Shown here piece by piece: positions 18,618-27,242 of a DNA stretch of 64,000 bases. Source of the DNA: Acetobacter malorum. Its GTDB lineage: Bacteria > Pseudomonadota > Alphaproteobacteria > Acetobacterales > Acetobacteraceae. A program made the translations under genes and the position numbers. Under the pieces are notes generated by a model. The model worked only from the letters and a program-made list of their open reading frames with translations. It made no database searches and was not told the DNA's origin. The stretch covers positions 20,649 to 84,648 of the forward strand of contig NZ_JOPG01000003.1 of assembly GCF_002153605.1 (NCBI RefSeq), read 5' to 3'. The number at the start of each line of letters is the position of its first letter. Within the stretch, counting starts at the first letter, position 1.

Positions 18618-20417
18618 TCACTCCCTGATCAGCGGAAATACAAATTTATAGACAGTCCCGTTTTCCCCGCTGCGGGAGAGTTGAGCATTAAGCTGCCGGG
18701 CAAATCCACGGATCAGTTTTCGGCCAATCCCATGCCGTTCTCCCGGCGTGTCCTCATCAAAACTGCATCCGATTCCATCATCTGCAATCGTCAGGGTCAC
18801 AATCTGATCCACCAGACGCAGCGCGACGGAAATGGTACCTCGTCGCCCATCCGGAAAGGCGTATTTGATGGAGTTGGTGACAATCTCGGTCATAATCAGC
18901 GCCAGAGGGACTGCCTGATCCGGGTTCATCCGGAAGTCATCGGATTCAACTTTGAGCGTAATCCGCCCCGTTTCCCCTTCCCCCGCAACATGTAACGTTT
19001 GTTCGCACAGCTCCCGCAGGAAGCTGGCCATATCCAGACTGTCCAGCCGATCTTCCGCATAAAGGGTTTTGTGCAAGGTGGCCAAAGCCCGCACCCTGTC
19101 ACGTGCCAGAGCAAATTCTGCCCGGACCTCGGGATGAGAAATCCGGCTCGCCTGCAAGTTCAGCAACGACGCCACAATCTGGAGATTATTTTTTACCCGG
19201 TGGTGAATTTCACGCATCAGCAGTTCCTGATGCGCCATTGCCTTGTTCAGACGGGCCTCGTGCCGGCTCAGTCGGCGAGTGGCGCGGGTAAAAGCTTGCC
19301 CTAGGCGCTGGAGTTCCAGCGGCATGGCGCGGGTGATGCGGGCATCAAAAACCCCCTCCATCTGCCATTTTTGCACGGAATAGGTCAGGCGGCGCAGCGG
19401 CCAGACCAGAACGATGTTGGCAGCCAGTGTCACGCCAATCAGGCCAGCCACGAGAAGGATCATTAAAGCCGAAATTTCCAGCACCATCGTGCGCAGCGCA
19501 TCGGCTTCACGCGGCGTTCTTTGTGTTGCCACCAGAATATCGGCCCCACCAGCAATCGCCCCCAGCGCATAGCCTCCTTCCGAGGTAGGTATGGAGACAA
19601 CCGAGCCCTCACTGGCATCAAGCTTCTGCTGCAACTGACGCACCACAGCGGCGGAAGGTGGCACCCAGCGGCAGTCCGTACAGACGGAAGACAGCGTTCC
19701 ATCCTGATTGATCAACCAGGCCTGAAGCGGATTACTCTCATCAGAAAACGCCTGCCAGCCAGCACTGTTGGCCAGATAGGCTGCCTTTCTGGATAATTGC
19801 AGGATACCGACCAGATAGCCGCGTGTTTCCGGAATGGAGAGAAAAATTGCCGGAACCGTAATGCGCAGGAACGTTCCCTTGGAATCGGGATTTCCATCTT
19901 CCTGCACGGCCTCCAGCAAGGTTCCCTGAAAGGAGGGAGCTGGTTCTGTGACACCGATATTCTGGCAACCACTACCCGGCGGCGAGACGGTCTGGATAAG
20001 CTGCCCGTCGTTATCCAGAATACCCAGAAAACAGTACCGCTGCCCGCTCATGGTCTCAGCCAGACGCAGGGCATGGCCAATCTGTTCCGGGGTTAGCCCC
20101 ATTCCACCAATGGTTTCCAGCGCACTCCGCAGGCGGTCCGTATCGTGCCTGAATTGCAGGTCCAGCCGCGCAATAGCCGTGGCAGCACGCTGAGCGCTGC
20201 CAACCATCAATTCATTATAATTATGAAGGGCCAGAACAGTGCTGATTGCCAGAACGGGGATACCCGATAGGCAGATTAGCACCCGCATCCGCGCACTGGT
20301 GGTTGCGAAAATGTGGCCCAGTCCGGATAGCAGGGAGAGGAGGACATAGCGCACTGAGCGCCACTGCCGCCTCCCCTTCACCTGCTGCTCGGGACTATTC
20401 TCCGCGATCTTCTTCAA
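18618..20417 (-). CDS. membrane sensor histidine kinase of the HWE/HisKA_2 type (general stress response)
   Basis: Sensor kinase of 599 residues. An N-terminal membrane helix near residues 44-64 and a second near 310-335 enclose a periplasmic sensing region of about 240 residues. A HAMP-like linker follows (VWPLRRLTYSV). The phospho-acceptor box is EIHHRVKNNLQIVASLLNLQ with His at 405/406, the form seen in kinases that phosphorylate PhyR. The ATPase domain has MTEIVTNSIKYAFPDGRRG and DDGIGCSFDE. Its start overlaps the end of nepR by 23 bases. The location within the phyR/nepR/sigma block makes it the likely PhyR kinase. The signal sensed is unknown. Confidence 0.88.
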   Translation of the reverse strand: MKKIAENSPEQQVKGRRQWRSVRYVLLSLLSGLGHIFATTSARMRVLICLSGIPVLAISTVLALHNYNELMVGSAQRAATAIARLDLQFRHDTDRLRSALETIGGMGLTPEQIGHALRLAETMSGQRYCFLGILDNDGQLIQTVSPPGSGCQNIGVTEPAPSFQGTLLEAVQEDGNPDSKGTFLRITVPAIFLSIPETRGYLVGILQLSRKAAYLANSAGWQAFSDESNPLQAWLINQDGTLSSVCTDCRWVPPSAAVVRQLQQKLDASEGSVVSIPTSEGGYALGAIAGGADILVATQRTPREADALRTMVLEISALMILLVAGLIGVTLAANIVLVWPLRRLTYSVQKWQMEGVFDARITRAMPLELQRLGQAFTRATRRLSRHEARLNKAMAHQELLMREIHHRVKNNLQIVASLLNLQASRISHPEVRAEFALARDRVRALATLHKTLYAEDRLDSLDMASFLRELCEQTLHVAGEGETGRITLKVESDDFRMNPDQAVPLALIMTEIVTNSIKYAFPDGRRGTISVALRLVDQIVTLTIADDGIGCSFDEDTPGERHGIGRKLIRGFARQLNAQLSRSGENGTVYKFVFPLIRE

Positions 20418-20562
20418 TGAGCTTCAGCAATTCTTCAGGAATAGGCTCGTTCGCCACGTCATCGAAAAGCTGGTGCAGCCCGCGCTTTAACCAGAGATCA
20501 AAGGCCTGATCTGACGTTGTTTCTGGTTTTTTTCGTGGCTTTTTATCCATCGTCTTGCCCAT
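20395..20562 (-). CDS. nepR: anti-sigma factor NepR
   Basis: Small anti-sigma factor that holds the EcfG sigma factor until phosphorylated PhyR takes it away. With the ATG at 20562 it has 55 residues (MGKTMDKKPRKKPETTS...). Another ATG lies four codons further in, and an upstream start at 20622 would add 20 poorly conserved residues. The NepR core is clear: the helix FDLWLKRGLHQLFDDVANEPIP and the end EELLKLIEE. The basic N-terminal part is disordered in known NepR proteins. It sits between a sigma factor gene and the kinase gene on the same strand. Confidence 0.88.
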   Translation of the reverse strand: MGKTMDKKPRKKPETTSDQAFDLWLKRGLHQLFDDVANEPIPEELLKLIEEDRGE

Positions 20563-20690
20563 CTGGCGGCATTGCTGCACTCGGCCGGATGGAAAGGTCA
20601 CATCGTCCGCGTAAATCGTCATCTGACATGCCCAAGCCGCTCAGTCTCTTCCGCTTCTTTGGTGGGCTAATGCCCACCCATTCGTATTAT

Positions 20691-21287
20691 TCAGACAGCC
20701 TTAGAAGCGTTCTGACTGTCCTGCTGGCCCAGCTTGCGGCGCAGGGCTGCTGCCTGTGCTTTAAGCCGTTCATTACCAACATGCTCTTCACCCGTCATCC
20801 AGGCTTCAAGCTGCCGTCTTGCACGGAATACACGACTTTTGGCGGTACCAACAGCGCACCCAGCAATATCAGCCAGTTCCTGATAGCTCATTCCTTCCAG
20901 CACACCCAGAACAAGAGCTTCCCGCTGGTCGTCTGGCAGACGTGCAAGAGCTGCATCAAGGTCTTTCAGAACAATCCGGTCTTCATGCGGGGCGTTCGTC
21001 GCCAGGAAGGAGGCTGGCATATCATCAATATCTGTAGTGTCACGCTTCTTGCGCAGGTCCGAGATAAAGCGGTTGCGCAGAATGCGGTGCATCCATGCTG
21101 CAAAGTTTGTGCCCGGCGCAAAGCTGTTCTGGGCAGCAAGCGCATTGCAAACGGCATCCTGCACCAGATCTTCCGCTGCCGCGCGATTGCGGGTGAGAGC
21201 GAGAGCCTGAACGCGCAGTTTAGGGAGAATACCGATAACCTGATCGTGGAATGAAACTGTCATGATCTTTTTCTCCGCCTTTTGCAT
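20691..21287 (-). CDS. ECF-family RNA polymerase sigma factor (first copy, upstream of nepR)
   Basis: Sigma factor of 198 residues. Region 2 reads AAEDLVQDAVCNALAAQNSF, then GTNFAAWMHRILRNRFISDLRK; region 4 reads LPDDQREALVLGVLEGMSYQELADIAGCAVGTAKSRVFRARRQLE. These features fit the EcfG-like group. About 30 extra residues follow region 4 (MTGEEHVGNERLKAQAAAL...), longer than the neighbouring copy. It is directly upstream of nepR, the usual position of ecfG. The true start could be the ATG at 21263 (MTVSFHDQ), eight codons in. Which of the two sigma factors here is the main EcfG cannot be told from sequence alone. Confidence 0.87.
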   Translation of the reverse strand: MQKAEKKIMTVSFHDQVIGILPKLRVQALALTRNRAAAEDLVQDAVCNALAAQNSFAPGTNFAAWMHRILRNRFISDLRKKRDTTDIDDMPASFLATNAPHEDRIVLKDLDAALARLPDDQREALVLGVLEGMSYQELADIAGCAVGTAKSRVFRARRQLEAWMTGEEHVGNERLKAQAAALRRKLGQQDSQNASKAV

Positions 21288-21362
21288 TGTCTTGCAGGGT
21301 GAATGAATGGCGGAGAAGAAAGGTTACATGGATTTCTAAAAAAATTTGCGTCACGTTTCTGG

Positions 21363-21947
21363 TCACGCTGACGGCTCATCCGCCGCGTCCGGATTTTCCA
21401 CAAGAGATTGCAACTGTGTACGGGCGCGGGAGACACGGGTTTTCATAGTGCCAACCGTTACACCACAGACCAGAGCGGCATCCTCATACGTCATCTCCTG
21501 CGCGCCAATCAGCACCAGAGCTTCCCGCAGGAGCGGAGAAAGACGCCATAAAAAATGGTCCAGTTCCCGGATGGTCTCCCGTTCCTGTGTCGGGGAGCGG
21601 CTTTGCGTCACCCGATCAGGGCTTGCCGCGTAATCGCTCAGGACTTCCCGCTCCCGGTTGCGATTCCTGGCGTGTTCCAGAAAAAAATTTCGTAAGATGG
21701 AAAAAAGCCACGCTTTGAGGTTGGTGCCCGGCATGAACTGTTCTGACTTGCTGAGCGCTCGCAGAACCGTTTCCTGCACCAGATCATCCGCCAAAGTGGC
21801 GTCTCTTGCCAGAAAACGGGAAAATGCGCGCAGCGACGGAACTAACGCTAACAGCTCTGTGCGAGAGAACGATGTCGTGGCAACATTGTCAGAATGTTGT
21901 CGGTCCCGAATCAGAACACTTCCCCTTTTCTGCAAACGATGACACAT
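21363..21947 (-). CDS. ECF-family RNA polymerase sigma factor (second copy, divergent from phyR)
   Basis: Sigma factor of up to 194 residues. Region 2 is DATLADDLVQETVLRALSKSEQF, then GTNLKAWLFSILRNFFLEHARN, which is closer to the EcfG consensus (ADDLVQETLLRA, AWLFTILRN) than the first copy. Region 4 is SPLLREALVLIGAQEMTYEDAALVCGVTVGTMKTRVSRART. The N-terminus (MCHRLQKRG...) is uncertain and may be shorter. It is transcribed away from phyR across 56 bp. Two EcfG-type factors in one locus suggest either division of labour or one regulating the other; some Alphaproteobacteria have several EcfG paralogues. Confidence 0.87.
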   Translation of the reverse strand: MCHRLQKRGSVLIRDRQHSDNVATTSFSRTELLALVPSLRAFSRFLARDATLADDLVQETVLRALSKSEQFMPGTNLKAWLFSILRNFFLEHARNRNREREVLSDYAASPDRVTQSRSPTQERETIRELDHFLWRLSPLLREALVLIGAQEMTYEDAALVCGVTVGTMKTRVSRARTQLQSLVENPDAADEPSA

Positions 21948-22003
21948 GTCACCGTTACGGTCGTGCTTAATCTAAGCCCTACTCCACGCGAAGGAGCCTT
22001 GTC

Positions 22004-22753
22004 ATGCCAGAGTCGCTGCGCAGCGCTTTAATTCAGGCGTTACCCTACGGCAGGCGTTATGCCCGCGCACTGACAGGGAGCCAGCCCAGGGGAGATCTGC
22101 TTGTTGCGGAAAGCCTGCGGACCCTCACCACGAGCCGCCCGACAGATGATCTGCCTTCTCTTTGCAGGCTTTATCAGGCGATTTCCAGGCATTTTGCAAC
22201 GCAGCCGGAGAACGATGGGCCGGAGCATGGCCTCACCATCGTGCAGCGCCAGCTCCTTCTGCTGACAACACTGGAAGAAGTCTCCCTGGACATGGCGGCC
22301 AGAATTGTCGGGCTCTCGAGCAAAGACGCTTCTGAAGACCTTGAAAGTGCCTATACCTATCTCAAGACAGGTATCCAGACATCCGTCCTGATTATTGAGG
22401 ACGAACCGATTATCGCCATGGATATTGAAGATCTCGTGCTGCAATGCGGGCACAAGATTGCAGGAGTAGCCCACACACAGGCCGACGCCATTCGGCTGGC
22501 GCAGGAAACGCGGCCCGGCCTGATTCTGGCAGATATCAATCTCGGTGCTGGCGGCGATGGCATGCGCGCTGTGGCTGAAATTACCAAAAGCCACTCCGCT
22601 CCGGTCATTTACGTCACCGCCTATCCTGAACGTCTGCTGACAGGCGAAACGTCCGAGCCCAGCTTTGTTATCACCAAGCCATTTGAACCTCTGACGCTGG
22701 CTGTTGCCACGTATCAGGCCGTCAGCAATCAGGCTCTCGCGCGCTCAACGTAA
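22004..22753 (+). CDS. phyR: general stress response regulator PhyR
   Basis: Response regulator with an output domain that mimics a sigma factor: on phosphorylation it binds NepR and frees EcfG. It has 249 residues. Residues 1-120 resemble an ECF sigma factor without DNA-binding features (RSALIQALPYGRRYARALTG, LLLLTTLEEVSLDMAARIVGLS). Residues 126-240 form a receiver with acidic residues E132 and D133, phospho-acceptor D177 in LILADINLG, the switch Thr in YVTAYPE and Lys in VITKPFEP. An AAGGAG ribosome-binding site precedes the ATG. It is divergent from the second sigma gene and completes the PhyR-NepR-EcfG set. Confidence 0.95.
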   Translation: MPESLRSALIQALPYGRRYARALTGSQPRGDLLVAESLRTLTTSRPTDDLPSLCRLYQAISRHFATQPENDGPEHGLTIVQRQLLLLTTLEEVSLDMAARIVGLSSKDASEDLESAYTYLKTGIQTSVLIIEDEPIIAMDIEDLVLQCGHKIAGVAHTQADAIRLAQETRPGLILADINLGAGGDGMRAVAEITKSHSAPVIYVTAYPERLLTGETSEPSFVITKPFEPLTLAVATYQAVSNQALARST

Positions 22754-22779
22754 GATAGCCTCTTGCGTCCGCAGGCGCT

Positions 22780-24621
22780 GTGCCACAGAAACAGGGAATG
22801 GCTCCCCCTCTCCTTCTCCTCCAGGACATTACTCTCACGCTTGGCGGAAATCCTCTGCTCGATAAGGCAGGTTTTTCTGTTTCAGCGGGTGAGAGGCTCT
22901 GTCTGGTCGGCCGTAATGGGTCCGGCAAATCCACTCTCCTGAAAATTGCGGCAGGCGTTATCCAGCCTGACTCAGGAACGCTGTTTCTGCAGCCCGGCGC
23001 CACCCTGCGTTATCTGCCGCAGGAACCGGACCTGTCCGGTTACGCCACAACAGGCGATTATGTGCTGGCACAAATTACCGACCCTGCCTCGGAATGGCGG
23101 GCTGCAGCCATGCTGGACGCACTAGGGCTGACCGGAAAGGAAAACCCGGCCAACGTGTCCGGTGGTGAAGCCCGACGCTGCGCTATTGCCGGTGCACTGG
23201 CATCTGCTCCAGATATCCTGCTGCTTGATGAGCCCACCAACCATCTGGACATGCCAACCATTGAATGGCTGGAGCGTGAACTTCTCAGCCTGAACTGCGC
23301 CATGGTCATTATCAGTCATGACAGGCGGCTGCTTTCCACCCTCTCCCGCTCGGTTGTCTGGCTGGATCGCGGCATGACCCGGCGTCTGGACCAGGGGTTC
23401 AGTCGGTTTGAAGCCTGGCGCGAAGAGATGCTGGAGCAGGAAGAGCGCGATGCGCACAAGCTGGACCGGCAAATTGCGCGAGAAGAAGACTGGATGCGGT
23501 ATGGTGTGACAGCCCGCCGCAAACGGAATGTGCGTCGTGTTGGTGAGTTGGCAGCTCTGCGGGCAACCCGACGAGAGGCTGTCCGCGCACAGGGCACAGT
23601 GACGCTCAATGCTCAAAGTGCTTCCACGTCCAGCCGTCTGGTTGCCGTGGCGGAAAATATTAGCAAATCGTGGGGTGAACGCTGCATTATCCGCAATCTG
23701 GATCTCCGTGTGCTGCGCGGAGACAGACTTGCAATTGTTGGGGCCAATGGGGCTGGCAAAACAACCTTGCTGCGGCTTCTCGTGGGACAGGACCAGCCCG
23801 ATAGCGGCACAATTGCTCTGGGGCCATCACTCTCCATGGTCACGCTGGATCAGCAGCGCCGCACATTAGACCCTGAGAAAACACTCGCTGACACGCTGAC
23901 AGGCGGCGGTGGTGACATGGTGCAGGTCGGTACCGAAAAGCGCCACGTTATTGGCTACATGAAGGATTTTCTCTTCAAACCGGAGCAGGCTCGCACACCT
24001 GTGGGTGTTCTCTCAGGTGGGGAGCGTGGCCGCCTGATGCTTGCCTGTGCGCTGGCACAGCCTTCCAACTTGCTGGTGCTGGATGAGCCGACGAACGATC
24101 TGGATCTGGAAACCCTCGACCTGCTTCAGGAAATGCTCGCCAGTTATGACGGCACTGTCCTGCTGGTAAGCCATGACCGTGATTTTCTGGACCGTGTCGC
24201 CACCTCTGTTCTGACCACAGAGGGTGACGGAATCTGGACGGATTATGCTGGTGGATACAGTGATATGCTGGTCCAGAAAAAAGGCGGCATCGAAGAAACT
24301 GTTGCCTCCGAAAAACCTGTTGTCCGATCAGCCCCGTCAGCCAGAGAGACATCAGGCGCTTCTCGGGTCCCAGCAAAAAAGCTGAGCTACAAGGATCAGT
24401 TTGCGCTGGATAATCTCCCTAAGGAAATGGAAAAGCTGGAGCGGGACGCTGAAGCTCTGCGCACTAAACTAGCAGATGCTGGTCTGTATAGCCGGGATCC
24501 GAAGCTCTTCCAGAAATACAGTGCAGACCTTGAGAAGATTGAGGCGAAACTCGCTGAATCTGAAGAAAAATGGCTGGAACTGGAGATGAAGCGCGAAAGT
24601 CTGGCTGCCGGGGAAAATTAA
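22780..24621 (+). CDS. ABC-F family ATPase (Uup-like)
   Basis: Soluble protein of 613 residues with two fused ABC ATPase domains and no membrane part, the ABC-F pattern of ribosome-associated factors. Domain 1 has GRNGSGKSTLL, NVSGGEARRCAIAGAL and LLLDEPTNHLD. The linker between domains is basic (YGVTARRKRNVRRVGELAALR). Domain 2 has GANGAGKTTLLRLL, LSGGERGRLMLACAL and LVLDEPTNDLD. The C-terminal 80 residues are a charged coiled coil, as in Uup, which is linked to ribosomes and DNA structure stability. I keep the GTG start at 22780 because AGG lies four bases upstream; the ATG at 22798 is an alternative. Confidence 0.9.
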   Translation: MPQKQGMAPPLLLLQDITLTLGGNPLLDKAGFSVSAGERLCLVGRNGSGKSTLLKIAAGVIQPDSGTLFLQPGATLRYLPQEPDLSGYATTGDYVLAQITDPASEWRAAAMLDALGLTGKENPANVSGGEARRCAIAGALASAPDILLLDEPTNHLDMPTIEWLERELLSLNCAMVIISHDRRLLSTLSRSVVWLDRGMTRRLDQGFSRFEAWREEMLEQEERDAHKLDRQIAREEDWMRYGVTARRKRNVRRVGELAALRATRREAVRAQGTVTLNAQSASTSSRLVAVAENISKSWGERCIIRNLDLRVLRGDRLAIVGANGAGKTTLLRLLVGQDQPDSGTIALGPSLSMVTLDQQRRTLDPEKTLADTLTGGGGDMVQVGTEKRHVIGYMKDFLFKPEQARTPVGVLSGGERGRLMLACALAQPSNLLVLDEPTNDLDLETLDLLQEMLASYDGTVLLVSHDRDFLDRVATSVLTTEGDGIWTDYAGGYSDMLVQKKGGIEETVASEKPVVRSAPSARETSGASRVPAKKLSYKDQFALDNLPKEMEKLERDAEALRTKLADAGLYSRDPKLFQKYSADLEKIEAKLAESEEKWLELEMKRESLAAGEN

Positions 24622-24677
24622 TTGCTTTCCCGGCTTGCCAAGCCCCCACTGCTCAGCTAATAGGATCCCCACAAACC

Positions 24678-24752
24678 GGGTGCGTAGCTCAGCGGTAGAG
24701 CATCGCCTTCACACGGCGGGGGTCACAGGTTCAATCCCTGTCGCACCCACCA
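24678..24752 (+). tRNA. tRNA-Val (CAC anticodon)
   Basis: Cloverleaf with acceptor GGGTGCG/CGCACCC, D-arm GTAGCTCAGCGGTAGAGC, anticodon loop TTCACAC giving CAC, T-arm CAGGTTCAATCCCTG, and an encoded CCA end. The length is 75 nt. Confidence 0.96.
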
Positions 24753-24759
24753 CGATAAA

Positions 24760-24775
24760 CCGCAGTTTTCTGCGG
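24760..24775 (+). terminator. hairpin downstream of tRNA-Val
   Basis: CCGCAG, loop TTTT, CTGCGG immediately after the tRNA, followed by GTCTT. It is a small but perfect stem that could end the tRNA transcript; the T-run is weak. Confidence 0.4.
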
Positions 24776-25140
24776 GTCTTGCGTGGCTTCCGGTTGTTAT
24801 TCAAAAATAAACACATTAGTCCGATTTAGTTCGTAGTATTGGCCTTTGGCACGAATAAATCTATGCCAGACCCGTACCGTTTTTTTGCGATTTATTGTGA
24901 CAGGCATCACCTTCATCTCCCGGATCAGGATTGCGAGGGTATTGCACGCATATTCGCATCGGCTTGCGTATTTCATCCTTCGCATGTCGTAAAATTTGCC
25001 TAAGAACCATATAAACTGGCAGCCCAGAATATAGCGCAAGGCTCCCCTTCTTCTCACTCTTGCGGATTCATGCGACGCTTTTCGTAAGCAGGGTGAACGT
25101 TTCTGTGCAATCTGCTTTTCTTCGCAAACGTAGAAATAAA
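24776..25140. other. gene-poor, AT-richer stretch after tRNA-Val
   Basis: About 365 bp without a recognisable gene, richer in A+T than its surroundings. The only longer frame (minus strand, 86 codons, 24797-25057) resembles no family I know and has no good ribosome-binding site. No direct repeat of the tRNA 3' end was found by eye. It contains the promoter region of the glutathione transferase gene. Confidence 0.4.
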
Positions 25141-25150
25141 AGGTGTCACA

Positions 25151-25759
25151 ATGAAGCTGTATTACGCGCCGGGCGCATGTTCACTGGCGGCACATATCGT
25201 AATGAACGAAGCAGGCTTGCCGCATGAGCTTGTGCAAGTGAACCTGAAAGAGAAAAAAACGGCCGATGGCCGGGATTATACAACCATCAATCCTCGGGGT
25301 GCGGTGCCAGCACTCGAAATTTCTCCGGGTGTTGTTCTGACGCAAAATGTTGCCGTCCTGACTTATATTGGCCAGCAATCAGACAATAAGGCTTTCCATC
25401 CGACGCCAGACACCACCGAATTTTACCGCCTGCTTGAAGCGCTGGGCTTCTGCGAAGATGTGCATAGTGCCATTGGCGCACTTTTCGCGCCGAACGTGCC
25501 AGATGTAACCCGGGAGAGATTGCAGGTCCTTATCACGCGGCGTCTTACTCAGGTTGAAGCACAACTTGCAAGCGGCACCAATGGCTACCTGCTCCCTACC
25601 GGGTTCACGCAGGCTGACGCTCTTATGGCAGTTATCCTGAACTGGACCGGGCCGCTGAAAATAGACATTTCTGCTTACCCTAAAGCCGTTGCGTTGCGGG
25701 ATGCTGTCTTTAGCCGTCCTGCAGCTCAGAAGGCACTGAAGGAAGAAGGGCTGATCTAA
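25151..25759 (+). CDS. glutathione S-transferase family protein
   Basis: Cytosolic enzyme of 202 residues. The N-terminal thioredoxin-like domain (MKLYYAPGACSLAAHIVMNEAGLPHELVQVNL) has the beta-class active-site region CSLA. NPRGAVPALEI carries the conserved cis-Pro and ASN segment, and TQNVAVLTYI binds glutathione. The C-terminal helical domain ends with TQADALMAVILNWTGPLKIDISAYPKAVAL, the usual N-capping/staple motif region. Beta-class enzymes conjugate or reduce electrophiles with glutathione. It is a single-gene unit after the tRNA and convergent with the OmpR-type regulator. The natural substrate is not indicated. Confidence 0.92.
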   Translation: MKLYYAPGACSLAAHIVMNEAGLPHELVQVNLKEKKTADGRDYTTINPRGAVPALEISPGVVLTQNVAVLTYIGQQSDNKAFHPTPDTTEFYRLLEALGFCEDVHSAIGALFAPNVPDVTRERLQVLITRRLTQVEAQLASGTNGYLLPTGFTQADALMAVILNWTGPLKIDISAYPKAVALRDAVFSRPAAQKALKEEGLI

Positions 25760-25786
25760 AAGCTTCTGATTATTCAGCCAAAAAAA

Positions 25787-25819
25787 ATACGGATCAGACT
25801 GCGATAGTCTGATCCGTAT
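25787..25819 (-). terminator. strong rho-independent terminator of the OmpR-type regulator
   Basis: A perfect 14-bp stem (ATACGGATCAGACT) with loop GCGAT; on the minus strand it is followed by seven T. It lies between convergent genes and clearly fits the minus-strand gene. On the plus strand it lacks a T-run but may still slow polymerase. Confidence 0.85.
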
Positions 25820-25841
25820 GAGATGATCGTGTCGCTACGAG

Positions 25842-26561
25842 TTAGTGTGCTGGTACTGCCGCTACTTCCGGGTTCAGGCGATAGCCACCCCCTTCTGTAA
25901 TCAGCAGAGTAGCATTAGCGGGATCGGGCTCAATTTTCTGGCGGAGGCGATAGATGTGCGTTTCCAGCGTGTGTGTGGTGACCGCAGCATTATAGCCCCA
26001 GACCTCGTTCAAAAGCACCTGCCGCGGCACGGGGCGCGTGCCTGCGCGGTAGAGGAACTTCAGAATAGCCGTTTCTTTTTCCGTCAGACGGATGCGGCGG
26101 TTCTTCAGAGGTTCCTGAAGCAGCTTGGCGGAGGGACGGAACGTGTATGGCCCGATGCTGAACACCGCGTCTTCACTGTTCTCAAAAAGGCGCATCTGGG
26201 CACGCAGACGGGCCAGCAGTTCCGCAATCCGGAAAGGCTTGGCCACGTAATCATTGGCACCGGCATCCAGCCCACGAACAATGTCCGCTTCATCATCTGA
26301 CCCGGTCAGCATGATGATGGGCATGCGCAGGCCGTCTTTACGCAGTTCGGCGCAGAAGTCACGTCCATCGCCATCGGGCAGGCTGACATCCAGCAGCAGG
26401 GCATCAAACCGGCTATCCGGCGCCTTCAGTTTTTCCCGCGCCTCAGCCAGAGACGCAGCTTCCTGAACCGTAAACTCCCCTTCAAGCTGCAATTGCTCAA
26501 CAAGGGTCTGGCGAAGTATCCGGTCGTCATCAACAACCAATATTGGACGTGCACCCGTCAT
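25842..26561 (-). CDS. OmpR/PhoB-family response regulator
   Basis: DNA-binding response regulator of 239 residues. The receiver has acidic residues D11-D13, phospho-acceptor D58 in LLLDVSLPDGDG, the switch Thr in MLTGS and Lys108 in VAKPF. The C-terminal winged helix has LTEKETAILKFLYRAGTRPVPRQVLLNEVWGY and the recognition helix region THTLETHIYRLRQKIEPDP, then GGGYRL. No sensor kinase gene is adjacent, so it is an orphan here; the cognate kinase and target genes are unknown. It has its own terminator. Confidence 0.93.
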   Translation of the reverse strand: MTGARPILVVDDDRILRQTLVEQLQLEGEFTVQEAASLAEAREKLKAPDSRFDALLLDVSLPDGDGRDFCAELRKDGLRMPIIMLTGSDDEADIVRGLDAGANDYVAKPFRIAELLARLRAQMRLFENSEDAVFSIGPYTFRPSAKLLQEPLKNRRIRLTEKETAILKFLYRAGTRPVPRQVLLNEVWGYNAAVTTHTLETHIYRLRQKIEPDPANATLLITEGGGYRLNPEVAAVPAH

Positions 26562-26710
26562 TGGGTTTTCATCTCCTCAGTGTCAGCCTTCTGGTCGGGC
26601 TGTCTCGTCTGTTCGTCTTCTCGTAAACTTGTCACGATTCCGCTCAGACCTCTAGTGTGAGCGTGCTATGCGACCTTCACGAAAAATCTGCGAACGGGCA
26701 ATGTTTGACT

Positions 26711-27226
26711 ATGATGATACACCTCCTGTCTGCTTCATACAGCGGTTCTGACGCACAACTGCATTGCGGACACAAAGTCATGAGCGCCGTAATTGGAAAG
26801 AACGGCCTGACTGACCAAAAACAGGAGGGCGATCATGCGACACCCATTGGTATTTTCGCTCTCAGAAAAGTGTATTACCGGGCAGATCGGCTGATAAAGC
26901 CGCAAACAATACTTCCGGCTGAACCACTTAGCCCTCATGATGGGTGGTGTGATGACCCGCAGAGCCCTGATTACAACCGCTTTGTGCGCCTCCCTCACCC
27001 AGCCCGACATGAGCAATTATGGCGGGAAGATCACGTCTATGATCTCATAGTCGTGATGGGATACAATGATAATCCTCCCGTCTCCGGGCGCGGTTCGGCC
27101 ATTTTCATGCATTTACAACGCCCGGATCGTACCCCGACAGAAGGCTGCCTTGCCCTCAGCGAATCAGATTTGCGTGCCTTGCTGGCTGCCGGAGCAGATA
27201 CCGTGCAGGTTCACGTTCCGGGTTGA
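26711..27226 (+). CDS. L,D-transpeptidase (YkuD-like) domain protein, no obvious signal peptide
   Basis: Protein of 171 residues from the ATG at 26711; a GTG at 26657 is possible but less convincing. It follows the YkuD fold: SAVIGKNG, then EGDHATPIGIFALRKVYYR (the usual GD.rTP.G.F segment), then GRGSAIFMHLQRPDRTPTEGCLALS with catalytic His134 and Cys146. In the common motif Cys follows SxG; here it is PTEGC, a known variant group. Such enzymes make 3-3 cross-links in peptidoglycan or attach proteins to it. No signal peptide or membrane span is seen, so how it would reach the wall is unclear. Confidence 0.8.
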   Translation: MMIHLLSASYSGSDAQLHCGHKVMSAVIGKNGLTDQKQEGDHATPIGIFALRKVYYRADRLIKPQTILPAEPLSPHDGWCDDPQSPDYNRFVRLPHPARHEQLWREDHVYDLIVVMGYNDNPPVSGRGSAIFMHLQRPDRTPTEGCLALSESDLRALLAAGADTVQVHVPG

Positions 27227-27242
27227 AAAGCCAGTCTGGCGG

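Noticed and set aside
21288..22003. EcfG-type promoters (GGAAC...CGTT) in the stress locus
   Set aside because: GGAAC occurs by chance in coding sequence, but no copy with a correctly spaced CGTT was found by eye in the gaps.
24797..25057. 86-codon minus-strand frame after tRNA-Val
   Set aside because: No family resemblance, no good ribosome-binding site, and poor codon usage compared with neighbours.
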